A stretch of DNA of 64,000 bases, taken from Pseudomonas viridiflava. Its GTDB lineage: Bacteria; Pseudomonadota; Gammaproteobacteria; Pseudomonadales; Pseudomonadaceae. Below, one piece after another: positions 42,029 through 51,935 of this stretch. Where the stretch lies: assembly GCF_900590885.1 (NCBI RefSeq), contig NZ_UUON01000050.1:372001-436000 (forward strand), read 5' to 3'. The notes beneath the pieces were generated by a model. That model made no database searches and had not been told where the DNA came from. It saw nothing but the letters and a program-made list of their open reading frames with translations. Position numbers and translations under genes: made by a program. Each line of letters begins with the position of its first letter. The first letter of the stretch is position 1.

Positions 42029-44251
42029 ATGAATACCGAAGGACTCTCAGAAGTTGCCGTGAAAGACGCTCACGCGGTGGTTGAACAAGTCACCGAAACC
42101 CCGCCGGAGCACGAGCCCGCCGCACCTGTCGTGGTGGCCGAGCCGCCCGTGCCGGCGCCGGTGGTCATGGTGACCAACCTGGATGACAGCAGCCTGTACA
42201 TCCACCGCGAGCTGTCACAACTGCAATTCAACATCCGCGTGCTGGAACAGGCGTTGGATGAGTCCTACCCGCTGCTGGAGCGGCTGAAATTCCTGCTGAT
42301 CTTCTCCAGCAACCTGGACGAGTTCTTCGAAATCCGCGTGGCGGGCCTCAAGAAGCAGATCACCTTCGCCCGTGAACAAGCCGGTGCCGACGGCCTGCAG
42401 CCGCACCAGGCGCTGGCGCGCATCAGCGAGCTGGTGCACGGCCATGTGGACCGCCAGTACGCAATCCTCAACGACATTCTGCTGCCGGAGCTGGAAAAAC
42501 ATCAGGTCCGCTTTATCCGTCGCCGTCACTGGACCACCAAGATCAAGACCTGGGTGCGCCGTTACTTCCGTGACGAGATCGCGCCGATCATCACCCCGAT
42601 CGGCCTCGACCCGACGCACCCGTTCCCGTTGCTGGTGAACAAGAGCCTCAACTTTATCGTCGAGCTGGAGGGTATCGACGCCTTTGGCCGCGATTCCGGC
42701 CTGGCGATCATCCCCGCGCCGCGCTTGTTGCCACGGATCATCAAGGTACCGGAGGAGGTGGGGGGCGCTGGCGACAACTATGTATTCCTCTCGTCGATGA
42801 TCCACGCCCACGCCGATGACCTGTTCCAGGGCATGAAGGTCAAGGGCTGCTACCAGTTCCGCCTGACCCGTAACGCCGACCTGGCGCTGGACTCCGAAGA
42901 CGTCGAAGACTTGGCCCGTGCCCTGCGCGGCGAGCTGTTCTCGCGGCGCTACGGCGATGCGGTGCGCCTGGAAGTCGCCGACACCTGCCCCAAACACCTG
43001 TCGGACTACCTGCTCAAGCAGTTCAACCTGGGCGAGACCGAGCTGTATCAGGTCAACGGCCCGGTGAACCTGACGCGCCTGTTCAGCATCACCGGCCTGG
43101 ACAGTCATCCGGAGCTGCAATACACGCCGTTCACGCCGCAGATCCCGAAACTGCTGCAAAACAGCGAAAACATTTTCAGCGTGGTGAGCAAGCAGGACAT
43201 CCTGTTGCTGCATCCGTTCGAGTCCTTCACCCCGGTGGTCGATCTGCTGCGCCAGGCCGCCAAGGACCCGCATGTACTGGCCGTGCGCCAGACCCTGTAC
43301 CGTTCCGGCGCCAACTCCGAGATTGTCGACGCGCTGGTCGACGCCGCGCGTAACGGCAAGGAAGTCACCGCGGTGATCGAGCTGCGTGCGCGCTTTGACG
43401 AAGAGTCCAACCTGCAACTGGCCAGCCGTCTGCAGGCTGCGGGTGCGGTGGTGATCTACGGCGTGGTGGGCTTCAAGACCCACGCCAAGATGATGCTGAT
43501 CCTGCGCCGCGAAGCCGGTGAGATCGTGCGCTACGCCCACTTGGGCACCGGCAACTACCACGCCGGCAACGCCAAGCTCTACACCGACTACAGCCTGCTG
43601 ACCTCCGACGACGCCTTGTGTGAAGACGTCGGCAAGCTGTTCAGTCAGTTGATCGGCATGGGCAAGACCCTGCGCATGAAGAAGCTGCTGCACGCGCCGT
43701 TCACGCTCAAGAAGGGCATGCTCGACATGATTGCCCGCGAAACCCAGTTCGCCCTCGACGGCAAACCGGCGCACATCATCGCCAAGTTCAACTCGCTGAC
43801 CGATCCGAAGATCATCCGCGCGCTGTACAAGGCCAGCCAGTCCGGCGTGCGTATCGACCTGGTGGTGCGCGGCATGTGCTGCCTGCGTCCGGGCATTGTC
43901 GGCGTGTCGCATAACATCCACGTACGCTCGATCATCGGCCGCTTCCTGGAGCACACGCGGGTGTTCTACTTCCTCAACGGCGGCGAAGAGCAGATGTTCC
44001 TCTCCAGTGCCGACTGGATGGAGCGCAACCTCGACAAGCGCGTGGAGACCTGCTTCCCGGTGGAAGGCAAGAAGCTGATCATGCGGGTCAAGAAGGAGCT
44101 GGAAAGCTACCTCACCGACAACACCCACAGCTGGAGCCTGCAGTCGGACGGCCGCTACGTGCGCAACACGCCAACCGGCAACCAGAACCCGCGCAGCGCG
44201 CAGGCGACGTTGTTGGAGAAGTTGGGTAGCCCGATTTTGACGGTGAACTAA
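42029..44251 (+). CDS. ppk: Polyphosphate kinase 1
   Basis: A 740-residue PPK1 making inorganic polyphosphate from ATP. A variable Pro/Val-rich N terminus (about 1-45) precedes the conserved N domain (YIHRELSQLQFNIRVLEQAL). Two phospholipase-D-like C domains contain VGFKTHAKMML, the autophosphorylated histidine of the first HxK motif, RYAHLGTGNYHAGNAKLYTD, and RSIIGRFLEHTRVFYF. The extra N-terminal extension is longer than in E. coli PPK (688). It is co-directional with hemB, 18 bases apart; ppx is convergent downstream rather than in an operon as in E. coli. Confidence 0.98.
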   Translation: MNTEGLSEVAVKDAHAVVEQVTETPPEHEPAAPVVVAEPPVPAPVVMVTNLDDSSLYIHRELSQLQFNIRVLEQALDESYPLLERLKFLLIFSSNLDEFFEIRVAGLKKQITFAREQAGADGLQPHQALARISELVHGHVDRQYAILNDILLPELEKHQVRFIRRRHWTTKIKTWVRRYFRDEIAPIITPIGLDPTHPFPLLVNKSLNFIVELEGIDAFGRDSGLAIIPAPRLLPRIIKVPEEVGGAGDNYVFLSSMIHAHADDLFQGMKVKGCYQFRLTRNADLALDSEDVEDLARALRGELFSRRYGDAVRLEVADTCPKHLSDYLLKQFNLGETELYQVNGPVNLTRLFSITGLDSHPELQYTPFTPQIPKLLQNSENIFSVVSKQDILLLHPFESFTPVVDLLRQAAKDPHVLAVRQTLYRSGANSEIVDALVDAARNGKEVTAVIELRARFDEESNLQLASRLQAAGAVVIYGVVGFKTHAKMMLILRREAGEIVRYAHLGTGNYHAGNAKLYTDYSLLTSDDALCEDVGKLFSQLIGMGKTLRMKKLLHAPFTLKKGMLDMIARETQFALDGKPAHIIAKFNSLTDPKIIRALYKASQSGVRIDLVVRGMCCLRPGIVGVSHNIHVRSIIGRFLEHTRVFYFLNGGEEQMFLSSADWMERNLDKRVETCFPVEGKKLIMRVKKELESYLTDNTHSWSLQSDGRYVRNTPTGNQNPRSAQATLLEKLGSPILTVN

Positions 44252-44268
44252 CAGGCAATAAGGTCTGA

Positions 44269-44393
44269 AAATGTGGGAGGGGCGGTGCGACGATTCGACT
44301 TGCCCCCGATAGCGGAGTGTCAGTACCAGATTCATTGGCTAACACACTGCCATCGGGGGCAAGTCGAATCGTCGCACCGCCCCTCCCACATTT
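44269..44393. repeat. REPIN variant with enlarged 42-bp perfect arms
   Basis: The arms (44269-44310 and 44352-44393) are exact inverted copies. Compared with the other REPINs, the GGGGGCTTG centre is interrupted by about 13 extra bases (GGTGCGACGATTC) on both sides, lengthening the stem. The spacer is 41 bases. It lies between the convergent ppk and ppx genes. Confidence 0.9.
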
Positions 44394-44418
44394 GTTTTGT
44401 AGTGTTTTTTAGATCGGG

Positions 44419-45921
44419 TTAGCGCAGGTTCAGGCTGAAGCCTACCCGTGTCAGCCATTCGGCTTCCTGGGCGAAGTCCGCCTGGGTCAGTTGGTTCTCA
44501 TCCAGCCAGCCTTTGGGGAACACCACATCCAGGCTGTCGCCATTGGCGCGCAGGGTCACCTGGGGCATTTCCTGGGTGCCACGGATGTGGTGGAACAGGA
44601 TCGCAAAGCGCAGCAGCGCGCACAGGCGGATCAGCTTGATGCCTTCGTCACCGAACTCGGCGAACTTGTCCTTGGGGATGTTGCGGCGATGGCCGCGCAC
44701 CAGCAGGGCGAGCATCTGTTGGTCTTCGCGGGAGAAACCGGCGAGGTCCGAGTGCTCGATCAGGTAGGCGCCGTGCTTGTGGTAATGGTAGTGGGCGATA
44801 TCCAGGCCCACTTCATGCACCTTGGCGGCCCAGCCGAGCAGTTCGCGCCAGACGCCGTCTTCCAGGTCCCAGTCTTCGGCCACTTGGTCGAACGCGTGCA
44901 GGGCCTTGCGTTCCACCCGTGCCGCTTGTTCCAGGTCGACGTGATAACGCTCCATCAGCGAGGTGAGGGTGCGCTCACGCACGTCTTCGTGGTGATGGCG
45001 GCCCAGCAGGTCGTAGAGCACGCCTTCGCGCAGGGCGCCGTCACAGTGGTCCATGCGTTGCAATTCGAGGGCGTCGAAGATCGCCTCCAGGATTGCCAGG
45101 CCGGCCGGGAAGATGGCGCGGCGGTCGGGCTTGATGCCGTCGAAGTCGATCTTTTCTGCATCGCCCAGCTTGAACAGCTTGCGTTTGAGCCACGCCAGGC
45201 CTTCGGCGTTGACCTCGCCGGTGCCATGGCCGCCGGCCTTGAGGGCCAGGCCGATGGCGCGGATGGTGCCCGAGGAGCCGATGGCTTCATCCCAGGTGAG
45301 GCGGTGCAGGGCGTGTTCGATGCTCATGATTTCCAGCCGCGCCGCCGTGTAGGCCTGGGCATAGCGCGCCGGGGTGATCTTGCCGTCCTTGAAATAGCGT
45401 TGGGTAAAGCTGACGCAGCCCATCTGCAGGCTTTCGCGCAACAGTGGCTCGAAGCGTTGCCCGATGATGAACTCGGTACTGCCGCCGCCGATGTCCGCCA
45501 CCAGGCGTTTGCCGGGGGTGTCGGCCAGGGTGTGGGATACGCCCAGGTAGATCAGGCGCGCTTCTTCACGGCCGGAGATGACTTCTACCGGGTGCCCGAG
45601 GATCTCCTCGGCGCGGCGGATGAATTCGCCACGGTTGCGTGCTTCACGCAGGGCGTTGGTGCCGACGATGCGCACCGCGCCCAGGGGCATGCCGTTGATC
45701 AGTTGAGCAAAACGCTTGAGGCAATCGAGCCCGCGTTGCATGGATTCTTCATTGAGCTGACGCTCGTCGTTGATCCCGGCAGCCAGCTGCACTTTTTCGC
45801 CGAGCCGCTCGAGGATGCGGATTTCGCCGTTCTGGGCCTTGGCCACGACCATGTGAAAGCTGTTGGAGCCCAGGTCGATGGCGGCGATCAGGGACAGATT
45901 CTTGGCTTGGGATTGCGGCAT
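44419..45921 (-). CDS. ppx: Exopolyphosphatase
   Basis: A 500-residue Ppx/GppA-type phosphatase that removes terminal phosphates from polyphosphate (and possibly pppGpp). The actin-like N domain has AAIDLGSNSFHMVVA and VADIGGGSTEFIIG; the C-terminal half is an HD-like helical region (VGLDIAHYHYHKHGAYLIEH). The frame is open to 46131, but the ATG at 45921 (MPQSQAKNLSL) matches the family. It faces ppk across a REPIN. The ABC transporter cluster lies upstream. Confidence 0.97.
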   Translation of the reverse strand: MPQSQAKNLSLIAAIDLGSNSFHMVVAKAQNGEIRILERLGEKVQLAAGINDERQLNEESMQRGLDCLKRFAQLINGMPLGAVRIVGTNALREARNRGEFIRRAEEILGHPVEVISGREEARLIYLGVSHTLADTPGKRLVADIGGGSTEFIIGQRFEPLLRESLQMGCVSFTQRYFKDGKITPARYAQAYTAARLEIMSIEHALHRLTWDEAIGSSGTIRAIGLALKAGGHGTGEVNAEGLAWLKRKLFKLGDAEKIDFDGIKPDRRAIFPAGLAILEAIFDALELQRMDHCDGALREGVLYDLLGRHHHEDVRERTLTSLMERYHVDLEQAARVERKALHAFDQVAEDWDLEDGVWRELLGWAAKVHEVGLDIAHYHYHKHGAYLIEHSDLAGFSREDQQMLALLVRGHRRNIPKDKFAEFGDEGIKLIRLCALLRFAILFHHIRGTQEMPQVTLRANGDSLDVVFPKGWLDENQLTQADFAQEAEWLTRVGFSLNLR

Positions 45922-46042
45922 GGTTTGGGGGTCTCGGTCGATAACCTTGCCATCGTGCCACGATCGACCGCTGACGCCAACGCGTTGTGCTTGAGTAAAT
46001 GCCGCACCTGGCTCGCGCGGCAGTGTGTGCGCACGCCGCCGG

Positions 46043-46780
46043 TCAGCCCGGCTGTTCCACCGAGCCAATGAAGTTGGCGAATTCAGGCGTCCTGGGGTTG
46101 GCGAACAGCTCTTTGGGGTCGCCCACTTCATGCACCTTGCCCTGGTGCATGAACACCAGCTTGTCGCCGACTTCCCGGGCGAAGCGCATTTCGTGGGTCA
46201 CCATGATCAGGGTCATGCCGTCCTTGGCCAGTTGGCGCACCACGCTGAGCACTTCGTTGACCAGTTCCGGGTCGAGGGCCGAGGTGATTTCATCGCACAG
46301 CAGCACCTTGGGCGACATGGCCAGGGCGCGGGCGATGGCGACGCGTTGCTGCTGGCCGCCGGACAGGCGATCGGGGAACGCATCGAATTTCTCGCCCAGC
46401 CCGACACGCTCCAGCATCTGCCTGGCCAGTTGGGCCGCTTTTGCCTTGGGCACTTTCTGCACCACTTGCGGTGCGAGCATCACGTTTTCGCCCACCGTCA
46501 GGTGCGGGAACAGGTTGAACTGCTGGAACACCATGCCGACTTTCTGCCGCAGGCTGCGCAGGTCGGCGCGGGCGGCGTCGAGGTATTCACCATCGACTTC
46601 GATCACGCCGTCGTTGATGGATTCCAGGCCATTGAGGGTACGCAGCAAGGTGGACTTGCCGGAGCCGCTGCGGCCGACAATCGCCACCACCTGGCCTTCT
46701 TCGACGCTGAGGTCGATGCCTTTGAGTACGTGGTGATCGCCGTAATACTTATGCAGGGCGGAAATTCTAAGCAGAGGCAT
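46043..46780 (-). CDS. Polar amino-acid ABC transporter ATPase
   Basis: A 245-residue ABC ATPase of the GlnQ/HisP group. Walker A is GRSGSGKST, the signature is RLSGGQQQRVAIARAL, and Walker B is VLLCDEITSALDP, with Glu replaced by Ile-flanked variants in only the flanking positions. The Q-loop region reads MVFQQFNLFPHLTV. The start at 46780 has AGGAG just upstream and overlaps the permease gene by 14 bases. It is last of the leftward transporter operon. The ligand is probably a polar amino acid or opine-like compound. Confidence 0.94.
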   Translation of the reverse strand: MPLLRISALHKYYGDHHVLKGIDLSVEEGQVVAIVGRSGSGKSTLLRTLNGLESINDGVIEVDGEYLDAARADLRSLRQKVGMVFQQFNLFPHLTVGENVMLAPQVVQKVPKAKAAQLARQMLERVGLGEKFDAFPDRLSGGQQQRVAIARALAMSPKVLLCDEITSALDPELVNEVLSVVRQLAKDGMTLIMVTHEMRFAREVGDKLVFMHQGKVHEVGDPKELFANPRTPEFANFIGSVEQPG

Positions 46781-47417
46781 GCAGTCTCCTTTCCAGGTAG
46801 CGCGCACTGAGGGACAAGGGGTAGCAGAGCAGGAAGTAACCGAGGGCCACCAGGCCGTAGACCATGAAGGGCTCGAAGGTGGCGTTGGCGAGCATGCCGC
46901 CGGTCTTGGTCAGTTCGGTGAAGCCGATGATCGAGGTCACGGCGGTGCCTTTGACCACCTGCACCGAGAACCCCACGGTGGGCGCCACGGCAATCCGCAG
47001 CGCCTGGGGCAGGATCACGTAGCGCAGTTGTTCAAGCGGGTTCAACGCCAGGCTGGCCGAGGCTTCCCATTGCCCGTGGGCGATGGAGTCGACGCAACCG
47101 CGCCAGATTTCGGCGAGGTAGGCGCTGGTAAACAGGGTCAAGGCAATCGCTGCCGCCAGCCAGGGCGAGATATCCACCCCCAGCAGGGCGACGCCGAAAA
47201 ACACCAGGAACAGCTGCATCAGCAGCGGCGTGCCCTGGAACAGTTCGATATAAGTGCGCGCGACATTGCGCGGGAAGGCTTTGCTGCTGATGCGCATCGT
47301 CATCACCAGTAAGCCGATCACGCCGCCGCCGATAAACGCCACCAGCGACAGCAGCAGGGTCCATTGCAGACCCGTGAGCAGGTTGCGCACGATGTCCCAG
47401 AACGAAAAATCACTCAT
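46767..47417 (-). CDS. Amino-acid ABC transporter permease (second)
   Basis: A 216-residue HisM/GlnP-type permease with about five membrane helices. The N-terminal consensus FRNTPLLVQ-like segment reads ELFQGTPLLMQLFLVFFG, and the EAA loop reads HGQWEASASLALNPLEQLRYVILPQAL. It overlaps the upstream permease gene by four bases and the downstream ATPase gene by 14, indicating tight translational coupling. The frame is open to 47486; MSDFSFWDI at 47417 is preferred. Confidence 0.93.
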   Translation of the reverse strand: MSDFSFWDIVRNLLTGLQWTLLLSLVAFIGGGVIGLLVMTMRISSKAFPRNVARTYIELFQGTPLLMQLFLVFFGVALLGVDISPWLAAAIALTLFTSAYLAEIWRGCVDSIAHGQWEASASLALNPLEQLRYVILPQALRIAVAPTVGFSVQVVKGTAVTSIIGFTELTKTGGMLANATFEPFMVYGLVALGYFLLCYPLSLSARYLERRLHASA

Positions 47418-48082
47418 CGGCTGTTCCTCATCACAAACCGGCGGCCGATCCAGTTGAGCAACTGGCGAATCATCAACGCCATGCACAGGTACACCAGGGT
47501 GGTCAGGGCATAGGTTTCAAACGCGCGGAAGTTGCGCGACTGGATAAAGTTGGCGGCAAAGCTCAGCTCTTCAGTGGCGATCTGCGAGCACACCGCCGAG
47601 CCGAGCATCACGATGATGATCTGGCTGCTCAGGGCCGGCCACACCTTGCCCAGCGCCGGCAGCAGCACCACATGGCGGAACGCCTCGAAGCGCGTCATTG
47701 CCAGCGCGGCGGCTGCTTCCAGTTGCCCGCGCGGGATGGCCTGGATGCCGGCGCGGATGATTTCGGTGGAGTAGGCCCCCAGGTTGATCACCATCGCCAG
47801 CACGGCGGCTTGCCACTCGGTGATCTTCAGCCCCAGGGAAGGCAGGCCGAAGAATATAAAGAACAACTGCACCAGGAACGGCGTATTGCGGATCAACTCG
47901 ACATACACCCCGAAAAACCAGGCGAACGGCTGGATCTTCCACGCTCGCACCACGGCGCCGACGGTGCCCAAGGCCACGCCGAGGATCGCGCCGATGGCCG
48001 TCAGCTCAAGGGTGAACAGCGCGCCGCGCAACAGCAGGTCGGTATTGGCCAGCACCGGCACAAAGTCGAATTGATAGGCCAT
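47414..48082 (-). CDS. Amino-acid ABC transporter permease (first)
   Basis: A 222-residue HisQ/GlnP-type permease. It has ELIRNTPFLVQLFFIFFGLPSLG near the first third and the EAA loop RGQLEAAAALAMTRFEAFRHVVLLPAL. It probably forms a heterodimer with the next gene product. It lies 14 bases after the binding-protein gene and overlaps the second permease by four bases. Confidence 0.93.
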   Translation of the reverse strand: MAYQFDFVPVLANTDLLLRGALFTLELTAIGAILGVALGTVGAVVRAWKIQPFAWFFGVYVELIRNTPFLVQLFFIFFGLPSLGLKITEWQAAVLAMVINLGAYSTEIIRAGIQAIPRGQLEAAAALAMTRFEAFRHVVLLPALGKVWPALSSQIIIVMLGSAVCSQIATEELSFAANFIQSRNFRAFETYALTTLVYLCMALMIRQLLNWIGRRFVMRNSR

Positions 48083-48096
48083 CAGTCAGCTCCGTG

Positions 48097-48882
48097 TTAC
48101 AGGTCAGCAGGCAAAGGTTCTTTCAGCCATTGCATGGCGTTCTTTTCCAGGCTGCCGTCAGCCTTGGCAGCGACCAGGATCTGGTTGACCTTCTCCAGCA
48201 ACGCCGGCTCGTTCTTGTTAACGCCCACGTACACCGGCGAATCCTTGAGCTTCACTTTCAGTGCCGGCACGCGTTTCGGGTTGCGCTCGCTGATCGCCAC
48301 CATCACCACGTTGCCGCTGGCGATCAGGTCGACCTGGCCGGCCAGGTAGGCGGCGATGGTCGAGTTGTTGTCTTCGAAGCGCTTGATGGTGGCCTCTTTG
48401 GGCGCCACGGCGGTCAGCTCGATGTCTTCGATGGCGCCACGAGTCACGCTGATGGTCTTGCCCTTGAGGTCGTCGGTGCTGCTGATGGCGGCGTCAGGAG
48501 GGCCGAACACGGCGAGGTAAAAGGGCGCGTAGGCCTTGGAGAAGTCGATGACTTTTTCACGCTCCGGGTTCTTGCCCAGGCTGGAAATCACCAGGTCGAC
48601 CTTGCCGGTGGTGAGGAACGGGATACGGTTGGTGCTGTTGACCGGGGTAAGCTCCAGTTTGACCTTGAGCTGGTCGGCCAGCAGCTTGGCGGTGTCGATG
48701 TCGAGGCCGCGTGGCTTCATGTCGGGGCCGACCGAGCCGAACGGCGGGAAGTCCTGGGGCACGGCGACCTTGAGGGTGCCACGGGCGACGATGTCGTCCA
48801 GACCGTTGGCCTGGGCGGGTGCCTGGCTCAGCATCAGGCTGGCAAACAGGGCAGTAAGCAGGGCGCTGTAGCGCTTGGTCAT
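48097..48882 (-). CDS. Amino-acid ABC transporter substrate-binding protein
   Basis: A 261-residue periplasmic protein of family 3. The signal peptide is MTKRYSALLTALFASLMLSQ, cleaved near APAQA. The mature part has GTLKVAVPQDFPPFGSVGPD, the ligand-lobe GLDIDTAKLLADQL and LTTGKVDLVISSLGKNPERE, all typical. The frame is open to 48939, but the ATG at 48882 has GGAGAG upstream and starts the signal. It heads the leftward operon and is divergent from the FadR-type regulator, which probably controls it. Confidence 0.94.
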   Translation of the reverse strand: MTKRYSALLTALFASLMLSQAPAQANGLDDIVARGTLKVAVPQDFPPFGSVGPDMKPRGLDIDTAKLLADQLKVKLELTPVNSTNRIPFLTTGKVDLVISSLGKNPEREKVIDFSKAYAPFYLAVFGPPDAAISSTDDLKGKTISVTRGAIEDIELTAVAPKEATIKRFEDNNSTIAAYLAGQVDLIASGNVVMVAISERNPKRVPALKVKLKDSPVYVGVNKNEPALLEKVNQILVAAKADGSLEKNAMQWLKEPLPADL

Positions 48883-49098
48883 GGCAACTCTCCGAGAAGG
48901 GCGAAGGAATTTTCTGACTTTGCTCAGTGCACAGCCCATGCCATCCCTGCACGAATGGCCTGGAGCCTAGGTGTTTGTTGAGTTGAAGTGGTCTTACTGG
49001 TCTGAACAGTGCCGAGGGTTTTCGCACCCTTTTCGAGCGTCGTTAAAAGCGCGCGAGCCCCTTTGGGGCGTGGCTTGCCGCCGGCCGTGAATAGCTTT

Positions 49099-49118
49099 AC
49101 AACTAGCCGCTCAGTTGT
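49099..49118. promoter_or_regulatory. Candidate operator dyad before the FadR-type gene
   Basis: ACAACT-AGCCGCTC-AGTTGT is a perfect six-base dyad with an eight-base spacer, ending 19 bases before the regulator ATG. The site could be autoregulatory. FadR-family operators are usually TGGTxxACCA-like, so the match is only to a dyad, not to a consensus. Confidence 0.3.
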
Positions 49119-49137
49119 CTGGAACCTTGAGTTTTTT

Positions 49138-49833
49138 ATGAATTCCATCGCCCAAGCCGTACCGGAAGCGGCCCTGCAGGCCATCCGCAAACTGATCAAG
49201 GAGCAAGGCTTCGGGCCGGGCGATGCGCTGCCGTCCCAGCGCGACCTGGCGGTGCAGTTGGGCGTGAGCCGGGCGTCGCTGCGCGAGGCGTTATCGTCCC
49301 TCAGTGCCTTGGGTGTGGTCAGCGTGCAGCCGGGCAAGGGCGTGTTCGTGCAAGCGGCAGAGGAAGCGCCGGGATTTGCCTGGCCGTTTGCCGCGCAGGC
49401 CACGCCGCTGGATATCTTCCAGCTGCGCTACGCCCTCGAAGGGTTTGCGGCGGGGTTGGCGGCGGTGACGTTGAGCATCGATGAGCTGGACCATCTGGAA
49501 GACAATGTCGAGGCGATGCGCAAGGTGCTCAAGGCCGGTGACTTCGAGGCCGCCGCGCGGCTGGACTTCGAATTCCACCAGCGCATCCTGCTGGCCAGCG
49601 GTAACCAGGCGATGGTGAGCATCCTGAGTGCCAGCGCCGAGGTATTCCTGGAGAGCCAGAAACTACCGTTCATCCGGCCGGAACGGGCCATGGAAACCTG
49701 GCAGGAACACCGCAAGATCCTCCGCGCCCTGGCCCGGCGGGCCAGCGCGGCGGCGCAGAAAACCATGCAGGAACACGTACGCAATGCGGCGCTGCGCACG
49801 GGCATTGCCTTCGTGACTCCCGTGGCGCCGTGA
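49138..49833 (+). CDS. FadR/GntR-family transcriptional regulator
   Basis: A 231-residue GntR regulator of the FadR (FCD) subgroup. The winged helix is at the N terminus: GDALPSQRDLAVQLGVSRASLREALSSL then LGVVSVQPGKGVFV. The FCD effector domain (about 85-220) is helical, with DFEFHQRILLASGN and EHRKILRALARR supplying metal-ligand histidines. The frame opens at 49009; MNSIAQAVPEAAL at 49138 is the likely start. Being divergent from the ABC operon, it is probably its regulator, repressing it without the amino acid or a derivative. Confidence 0.92.
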   Translation: MNSIAQAVPEAALQAIRKLIKEQGFGPGDALPSQRDLAVQLGVSRASLREALSSLSALGVVSVQPGKGVFVQAAEEAPGFAWPFAAQATPLDIFQLRYALEGFAAGLAAVTLSIDELDHLEDNVEAMRKVLKAGDFEAAARLDFEFHQRILLASGNQAMVSILSASAEVFLESQKLPFIRPERAMETWQEHRKILRALARRASAAAQKTMQEHVRNAALRTGIAFVTPVAP

Positions 49834-49954
49834 GTTGAGCTATACCCAAACTCATGCACCACCATAGCAAGACTCAATCAGAGGCGGCTTCCTGAACGGG
49901 GGAAGGGCGGCTATGATGGGCGACGTTTTTTTTGCTTACAATCCGGAGACATCC

Positions 49955-50284
49955 ATGAGCAACGATCTTATCAAGCACGTCACCGACGCGACCTTTGAGG
50001 CCGAAGTACTCAAGGCTCAAGGCCCGGTGCTGGTTGACTACTGGGCTGAATGGTGTGGCCCTTGCAAAATGATCGCTCCGGTCCTGGACGACATTGCAAC
50101 CACCTACGAAGGCAAGCTGACCATTGCCAAGCTGAACATCGACGACAACCAGGAAACCCCTGCCAAGCACGGCGTGCGTGGTATCCCGACGCTGATGCTG
50201 TTCAAGAACGGCAACGTCGAGGCCACCAAGGTTGGCGCGCTGTCGAAGTCCCAGCTGCAAGCTTTCCTCGACGCGAACATCTAA
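49955..50284 (+). CDS. trxA: Thioredoxin 1
   Basis: A 109-residue thioredoxin with the active site WCGPC (Cys34 and Cys37), the cis-proline in RGIPTLMLF, and the N-terminal SNDLIKHVTDATFEAEVLK. GGAG precedes the ATG; the frame opens upstream at 49913. It is the housekeeping thioredoxin, reducing ribonucleotide reductase and other enzymes. A terminator follows, then rho, the same order as in E. coli and P. aeruginosa. Confidence 0.98.
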   Translation: MSNDLIKHVTDATFEAEVLKAQGPVLVDYWAEWCGPCKMIAPVLDDIATTYEGKLTIAKLNIDDNQETPAKHGVRGIPTLMLFKNGNVEATKVGALSKSQLQAFLDANI

Positions 50285-50292
50285 GCGTCGTC

Positions 50293-50324
50293 AAAAAAAG
50301 CCCCGCAAATAGCGGGGCTTTTTC
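50293..50324 (+). terminator. Rho-independent terminator after trxA
   Basis: AAAAAAAGCCCCGC, a four-base loop, AGCGGGGCTTTTT. Separates trxA from the rho leader. Confidence 0.9.
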
Positions 50325-50519
50325 GTGAAACAGGGCTAGACGCTCCGAAACTCAGGTGGTACATTCGGCCCCGCACTGGTTTCTCCACTGCCCCCTGCAA
50401 GCCGTCGCCGACGCATTCCTTTTCGATTAGTACGCGATCCTGTCGCCTTCTCTGCGGCGCGGCCTCATTAAGCCAAAAGCTTAATTTCCCCCCTCCATAA
50501 ATGATTACGTCATTCCTAT
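50325..50519 (+). other. rho 5' leader, C-rich, no clear Shine-Dalgarno
   Basis: A 195-base region between the trxA terminator and the rho ATG. It is C-rich and G-poor for this genome (for example TTTCCCCCCTCCATAAATG near its end), a composition expected of a Rho-utilisation site. The last 20 bases before the ATG contain no GGAG-like sequence, so initiation may be SD-independent. Rho autoregulation through its leader is known in E. coli. Confidence 0.5.
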
Positions 50520-51779
<1,260 letters not shown>

Positions 51780-51797
51780 CACGCCGCTTCAGGTCCG

Positions 51798-51831
51798 AAA
51801 AAATGGCGCCCTCACGGGCGCCATTTTTTTT
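51798..51831 (+). terminator. Rho-independent terminator after rho
   Basis: AAAAAATGGCGCC, CTCAC, GGGCGCCATTTTTTTT. Strong and A/T flanked, 18 bases after the stop. Confidence 0.92.
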
Positions 51832-51935
51832 CGCCTGCTTTTTAAGTGCCAATGGCAGCCAAATGCACCGCGATAAGCTGCCAGCCAGCGCCAGAGCAGG
51901 TAGGATGTACGCCTATTTTACGGGTGGCATGGTTA

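Noticed and set aside
42215..44335. 706-codon minus-strand frame opposite ppk
   Set aside because: Same reason as the other antisense frames; the sense product is a clear polyphosphate kinase.
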